Shown one piece after another: positions 58,887-64,000 of a stretch of DNA of 64,000 nt (positions are counted from its first letter, which is position 1; every line of letters starts with the position of its first letter). This DNA is from Trichomonas vaginalis G3 (Eukaryota > Parabasalia > Trichomonadida > Trichomonadidae), in assembly GCF_026262505.1 (NCBI RefSeq), contig NC_067203.1:3844001-3908000 (forward strand). Direction: 5' to 3'. The position numbers and the translations under genes were made by a program. The notes beneath the pieces are model-generated. The model did no database searches. It had not been told where the DNA came from and was given only the letters and a program-made list of their open reading frames with translations.

Positions 58887-59122
58887 TAAAATCCAAGGAA
58901 TCCCATTTGAGCCAAGTATGATTTGATTTAAGAATTAAGCTGTTTTCAGACTAGAGAAAAGAAATCAAACTAAAACTAAGCTTTATTTAAATATAAACAT
59001 GATAAATTTTATTCAATTTACAGCTCTCTTTACTTTTAGTAAAGAAGCATAACATCTACAAACTGTTCTTAATCTGGAAATTCATAAGATTATACTGGAA
59101 AAAGAACAACAAAATGATTCTA

Positions 59123-60163
59123 TTAATTATAAGAAGAGAAGCTATACAGTGCAATAATACCATAGGCAAAGGCATTGTCATTGAAGTTCTTTGCCTCTGC
59201 GTATATATGTGTCTTTCTGACTTGAACGCCATCCCCATTAACAACAATAGGAGCTGGAAAATTAGTATATGATGTAAGGTTTGATTCAAAATTCAAGGCA
59301 TATGTACCACTACATGGTTTAAAGTCATCAATGTACGTATTCGAAATTAATACACTTTGATATTTTTGAGGTGAATTTATGTTCACAAAAATTGTATAAT
59401 TATTTTCTGAAAATGAGCATGAATCTATATAAATCTGTTGTAAAGCATTTAAATAGAAACAATTTTGATCTTCATTTTGAATATTATTAGTGAAGTTAAT
59501 GTATACTGTTCCATTTATGGTAGTAGAGATATAAAATGTTGCTGATATTGCAGCTTTATTCGAATTTGTATTATTCAGAATTGTATTATATGAAAATTTT
59601 GATATATTATATGCAGAAACTAATCTAACACCTGGGTTGCTTAAAGCCATATTATTCGTTAGATTCTTGTTATTAAAATTAACCATCCCACCATACATTG
59701 AAAAGGCACTATTGCCACTACTTCTTCCATTAACAGCAGATGTTAAGTTTACTCTTAGTGGAATATATTGAGGCTTGTTGTAAGCTGAATATAAATTGCA
59801 ATGTAAATCTGTAGTATTTCCGGTTGTACCGACAAAACATAAACGATTTACTGCAATTATTCCTTCTACTCCAACGTAGAGTGCACAACCCCCATTTCCA
59901 GGTTTAACTTTTTGAAATAATCCGCAATCAATAAAAAAAGAATCTTCTATTAGAGTACGATTATTTTTACCTGAATTAAGTCTTACTGCCGATGATATAT
60001 TGAAGTTTTGAAATTTGCAATATGCAACTCTATAATTTCCGACATTTGAAGTTATTTCGAGACGATCTGAAGAAAGGATGGTAGAGTTATATATAAGAGA
60101 ATCGTCATAGTACTCATTCCAATATCTGTGCAAGCTTAAACACCAATATATACCGACATTCAT
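59123..60163 (-). CDS. Beta-helix surface-type protein, possibly partial
   Basis: This 346-residue protein starts MNVGIYWCLSLHRYWNEYYDD. It is Asn/Ser/Tyr-rich and follows a right-handed parallel beta-helix pattern: repeated short strands such as IEDSFFIDCG, GNGGCALYVG, SSGNSAFSMYGGMVNFNN, and many N-x-S/T sequons. It recalls the Pmp-like large surface proteins of T. vaginalis. No clear signal peptide or transmembrane anchor is visible, so it may be a truncated copy of a longer gene. Confidence 0.55.
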   Translation of the reverse strand: MNVGIYWCLSLHRYWNEYYDDSLIYNSTILSSDRLEITSNVGNYRVAYCKFQNFNISSAVRLNSGKNNRTLIEDSFFIDCGLFQKVKPGNGGCALYVGVEGIIAVNRLCFVGTTGNTTDLHCNLYSAYNKPQYIPLRVNLTSAVNGRSSGNSAFSMYGGMVNFNNKNLTNNMALSNPGVRLVSAYNISKFSYNTILNNTNSNKAAISATFYISTTINGTVYINFTNNIQNEDQNCFYLNALQQIYIDSCSFSENNYTIFVNINSPQKYQSVLISNTYIDDFKPCSGTYALNFESNLTSYTNFPAPIVVNGDGVQVRKTHIYAEAKNFNDNAFAYGIIALYSFSSYN

Positions 60164-60710
60164 TATTCAATGAAAAATTCCGATAGTTTTCTGAATTACT
60201 TATTGAAATTTTTGAATATCCAGATAAAATGATAAACTTAATTTGAAATTTGATATTTTACATTGAAATCGATAATTTATTTTCAAAAATTTCATTCAAT
60301 TCAATTCAAACCAAAACGAAAAACAAAACTTTTTTTATTAAAAAAGTTAAATTCAATAATGATATTCATAATGCACAGTAAATTTTGTTTGTCAATGCTC
60401 ACAAATTTTGTGAGATTTGGAAAAGCGATGAATTTGAATCACAAATGTGTTGGGTAAAGAATGGGCGTTTTATGCAATAGAAAGTATTAAAATTAATTAT
60501 ATCACTTTTTCAAATGTTAAACAGCTCCAAACTTAAAGCGATTGTTGTCTAAACCCATCAAAATCTGCCAATATCTTATAAGATAAATTGAATCAGTGAA
60601 CTCTAAAAGATCTTATTTGGGAATCGGATATTAACTTCCATGATTTTTATTAAACAATCGTCAGGTTATGTTTTGCATATCAAAATTATTTACATCTATA
60701 TCGAAATACT
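60164..60710. other. Intergenic, no gene seen
   Basis: AT-rich. It ends exactly at the TTAA of the transposon at 60711. Nothing is recognised. Confidence 0.4.
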
Positions 60711-62494
60711 TTAAGGGTTCTGACCGACCAACTATATCCTCTCAATTTTCTTCCACTTCGAGACACTGTATATGCCTTCATGATTGATATTATTCCATGT
60801 ACCCCACACACCATGATAGTGTTACTTCATAATATTCAATACATATATGATAGGTGAATCTCAAATCCACTATATGAATTTGAAAAAAGCAATTTATGGT
60901 ATCAATTTTTGATTTTCTCATTTTAAAAATATGTGGTAAAAATGCCTCGAGTTTGACTAAAAATTTTCAAAATTTTCAAAGTTACGGATTTGGCAGCACT
61001 TATATGTACAGAAAATATCCATCGCCAAGCGGGGCTTCGAGACCACCCCAATCCATAATTATTGAATACAATTTCGTCAAAAATACAAATTCTAGCTAAT
61101 TTAGATATATAGTATCTATAGAAATGTAAGAGTATGCATAAATGTATAACATTTTATCGATTTTTTTACTAATTTTGCTCAAACTTTTTCAATAACAAAT
61201 AAATGATGCCGTCCATGCATATTTAGTCTCATCTATTGCCACACATTCTATTTCCTAGTCATTGCAGATGAAATTTTATTTGTTACTTTAATATTTAAGA
61301 AAAAATTCTATTTAATCTCGTTGACACTTGAATATAGTAATATAAAGCAGCATGCTACTTGCTGATAATGGTCATATATTATGTTCATTTGGTCTGAAAT
61401 TGAAAATTCCTAATATATATAAACTTAGTTTGTGAAATATAGCAAAGAAACATAATTATCTTATACAATAAGTCACATACATTATCTGTGATAATATATA
61501 GAAAGATATATAATTAATCTAAAGATATTCATTTCATATCGCAATATGAGGATTATCGAGTTACATAATTTGACGAATTGTATTTTTATGGAAAATTTGA
61601 CTAACAGATACTGTTACTTTATTGGTTAAAGTAATTTTATTAGAATAATTAATCATCCTTACTAGCAAATCTTCAAGCAGATAAAATTGTATTTGATATA
61701 TGCATATCCTATCTCCTGGCAGATAAATGGTGCAAATATATATAATAAAAATTTACTTTTTGCGAAGTATTTTAATTATTCATGAATTGTTAATCGTATT
61801 TTCAAATTTAATTTGGAAACATCATTACTCACATAAAATCATAATAATATCCAGTTGACTTAAGAATAGAACATGATCTCTTTGCAAAATATACGCTATA
61901 TTAACCTAATATATGCAATCAAACCAATTTTTCTTCACCGTTATTGCTATTTTTGCAGTGCAAATATAATACTTAGTGATTGCTGGTCAATTTTGCGAAT
62001 TAGTTATATTAAATTCAAAAATTAAGGGTTATGAAAAAATGAATATTGAAATGGTAATCTCTGTTAAATTTCGGACATAATTGTTATAAAATTTTAAAAT
62101 AATACCAATTTCGGCCTCCCTCTCAATTTTTTCTATCAACCTCACTCTGACACGTAAACTTTACGTGTCAGAAATCTCTTTACTGTATTTGGTGATAAAA
62201 TATGCATAGGTATTGTTCACAGAATATGTGTACAAAATTATAAAAAAATCCATCGAATATTCATAAATTTTTTCACTCATTTGGCATGTTGAAAAAAATC
62301 CGAAAAAATCGAAAAAAGCAAGGCGAAAAAATGATCATCGATAAAGACCTCACTTTGAGGTATTTTTAAATACTATATCTTATAGGTTGGAAAGATGTAC
62401 CGGGCGTTTAGGCTGATGCCTAGTATTCGCCAAGATATGAGACACCAAAGTTGAAAATTTTGAGAGGAGATAGGTGGTCGGTCAGAACCCTTAA
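60711..62494. mobile_element. Second TTAA-flanked non-autonomous element, 1.78 kb
   Basis: TTAA lies at 60711-60714 and 62491-62494. The ends GGGTTCTGACCGACCA and TGGTCGGTCAGAACCC are perfect inverses, and the inverted repeat extends imperfectly to about 35 bp (TCCTCTCAA / TTGAGAGGA). No open frame above 67 codons occurs. It shares TTAA and a GGGT end with the 1.04-kb family but is otherwise different. Kolobok-like or piggyBac-like mobilisation is inferred. Confidence 0.8.
62146..62172. other. 12-bp hairpin inside the second TTAA element
   Basis: TCTGACACGTAA (62146-62157), loop ACT, TTACGTGTCAGA (62161-62172) form a perfect stem about 320 bp from the right end. Confidence 0.85.
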
Positions 62495-62888
62495 TAAAAT
62501 TAATCAATATTGTTTATTTCTATTAGATATATTAGATATTTATATAAATATCATTAAAAGGAAGCCTACAAAATATTTATAGCATAACAGGGAGAGGACT
62601 GGAGGGTCCCAATTTCTATCGTTCTGATTTGTAAACTTTTTTACAAAAATTCGACCTGGAAAAACAAACTCTATTAGATTATCATAAAATTTATCCCAAC
62701 AATCTGTTAAAATTCTTTGGGGTATTCCCTCTCGGAGGTCTCGGGTCCTGGTGCATTACACCAGGGCCCCAAGTTTCTTTTGGAAGGAATCTCATATGAG
62801 TTTACATTGTCAAAAATAATAATTTGACAATTTACAAAAATTTACACAGCCCACTTATGTTACCTACTCTTTTTAATATTAATCATGA
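62495..62888. other. Intergenic between two TTAA elements, with one GC hairpin
   Basis: GGGTCCTGGTG (62743-62753), loop CATTA, CACCAGGGCCC (62759-62769) form an 11-bp stem with one G-T pair. Nothing else is recognised. Confidence 0.55.
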
Positions 62889-63930
62889 TTAAGGGTGCAC
62901 CCGTATGTACGTTTATTTGAGAGGAGGAGGATTACCCTCTCAATTTTAAGGGATTCGTTAGTTTATTTTCTCGATGAATATGCAATAAAATTTGATTTTT
63001 ACCTTATCAATATACTTCATATAATATACACATGTTCATGTAAAAACTTTTTCCCAAAATCCTCAGGAATTAAGGGATTTTTGAATTTTAAGAATTTTTT
63101 TCGAATTTTTTCAAAAAAAAAATATTTTCAGAACAGCCTTAACGGCTAAGATTTAGGAACAATGTTAAGTATCAAAAAGAAAGGAGGTCTGATATAGACA
63201 ACATATATCGTTGAAGGTTGAAAAAATCTCTAATATTTGAGCCCAAAATTTCAAATTTTAATTTTTGAAAAAAGAGGCCACCCGTATGTACGTTTATTTG
63301 AGAGGAGGATTATATTTTTGAAAGGGTGAAACATTATGAATATGTTAATTATATAATAATATGTATTATATAAAAAGAAAAAATAAAGCACGTTAAATTT
63401 TTCTTTCTTGATTTTTTACAAAATCTACTTAGAATTATGCAAAATATGACTAAATAATTATAAATTTCAAGTTAAATTTTAATTTTGATAAATAATTTAA
63501 ATTTCAAAATATCAAGTTCAGTTCGACTATGTATGTAGTAATTCCTCAATAAAGTGCCAAAACCCTATTAAAATATATGAACATTTTCAACATTTTAATG
63601 TTTTTATTTAAAAATTTGATGGAATATGAGCTTCAAACAGTTATTATGTAAATAAAAATAATTAAATATATGTATTTATTCGTATTACAACCGTAGTAAG
63701 TCGATTCTTCCTTTCTTCTACTGAGTTTTGAATTTGATTTCGAATTGTAAAGAGATTCAAAGGGAAAATACTAGCGGATAAAAACTACCTCCATGAAAGG
63801 GTCATAATGGAGTCAAGTTGTATTTTTTGATATTTTTTGCTTTTCGAGCCTAAATAGGTAGCCAAGATAATGCCTAAAAATAAGGTTTTAAATTCTGAAG
63901 TTTACATGATCCTCTCGTGTGCACCCTTAA
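62889..63930. mobile_element. TTAA-flanked non-autonomous element, copy 2 (uninterrupted)
   Basis: The element is 1042 bp from TTAA 62889-62892 to TTAA 63927-63930, with ends GGGTGCAC / GTGCACCC. It is the inverted, nearly identical partner of copy 1 at 52597-55938. Its left subterminal stretch (62898-62932, CACCCGTATGTACGTTTATT onward) recurs directly at 63279-63312, so the element may itself be composite. It has no coding sequence; short open frames (for example at 62895) are incidental. Confidence 0.85.
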
Positions 63931-64000
63931 TCTCCGAAAGAACTAAAGTGAATTTTAAATATTTGGTATTTCGGTGAATGGCAATGATTTCATATTTTCA
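63931..64000. other. Flank to window end
   Basis: These seventy bases of unique AT-rich sequence continue beyond the window. Nothing is recognised. Confidence 0.4.

Noticed and set aside
59056-59289. Second minus-strand frame at the end of the beta-helix gene
   Set aside because: It overlaps the real frame and has random-looking composition.
62146-62172. Rho-independent-type terminator
   Set aside because: The stem has no poly-T tail and lies inside a non-coding transposon of a eukaryote.

Overview
The window looks like a chromosome segment of the protist Trichomonas vaginalis or a very close parabasalid. The DNA is AT-rich. No gene needs an intron, intergenic gaps are short, and start sites sit a few bases behind initiator-like motifs. 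A mariner of the Tvmar1 type lies inside a Maverick/Polinton. Ankyrin proteins of the Trichomonas DUF3447-like type occur next to ordinary eukaryotic housekeeping genes. The species call is inferred from these traits; no database was searched.

Region 1 (1 to about 28,420) is one large Maverick/Polinton fossil whose left end lies outside the window. Recognisable parts are a protein-primed family B DNA polymerase (1266-6351, split by a complete Tvmar1-type mariner at 2691-3990), two KilA-N proteins, a retroviral-type integrase, a very long collagen- and tail-fibre-like protein (10221-13334), an FtsK/HerA-type packaging ATPase, a superfamily 3 helicase fragment, a probable major capsid protein and several candidate minor structural proteins. 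Most frames are open, so the copy is probably young, but the stretch 15.0-17.9 kb and a few other blocks are decayed. A second DDE transposase gene, with a roughly 29-unit in-frame 30-bp minisatellite (18.6-20.7 kb), sits inside the element and may be a separate insertion.

Region 2 (28.4-52.6 kb) is host DNA. In order it holds DAD1/OST2 (oligosaccharyltransferase), TRMT10-like tRNA m1G9 methyltransferase, a condensin II NCAPG2-like HEAT protein, a kinesin-6-like motor, a coiled-coil protein, a NUS1-like cis-prenyltransferase subunit, an intact ankyrin protein, a frameshifted ankyrin gene, a second coiled-coil protein, an AAMP/Sqt1-like WD40 protein, and the RNA polymerase I largest subunit. 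The last carries seven apparent single-base deletions.

Region 3 (52.6-64 kb) is rich in non-autonomous DNA transposons. Two inverted copies of a roughly 1.04-kb element flanked by TTAA bracket about 7 kb of unique DNA. One copy sits 16 bp upstream of the polymerase I start codon and is itself interrupted by a 2.29-kb hAT-like element with 8-bp target duplications and a 1.5-kb minisatellite. Another TTAA element of 1.78 kb lies at 60.7-62.5 kb. Between them are an importin-beta-like HEAT protein and a beta-helix surface-type protein.

DAD1 and NUS1 both serve dolichol-linked N-glycosylation. Otherwise the host genes have unrelated roles and appear to be single-gene transcription units. No rRNA, tRNA or CRISPR array was seen.
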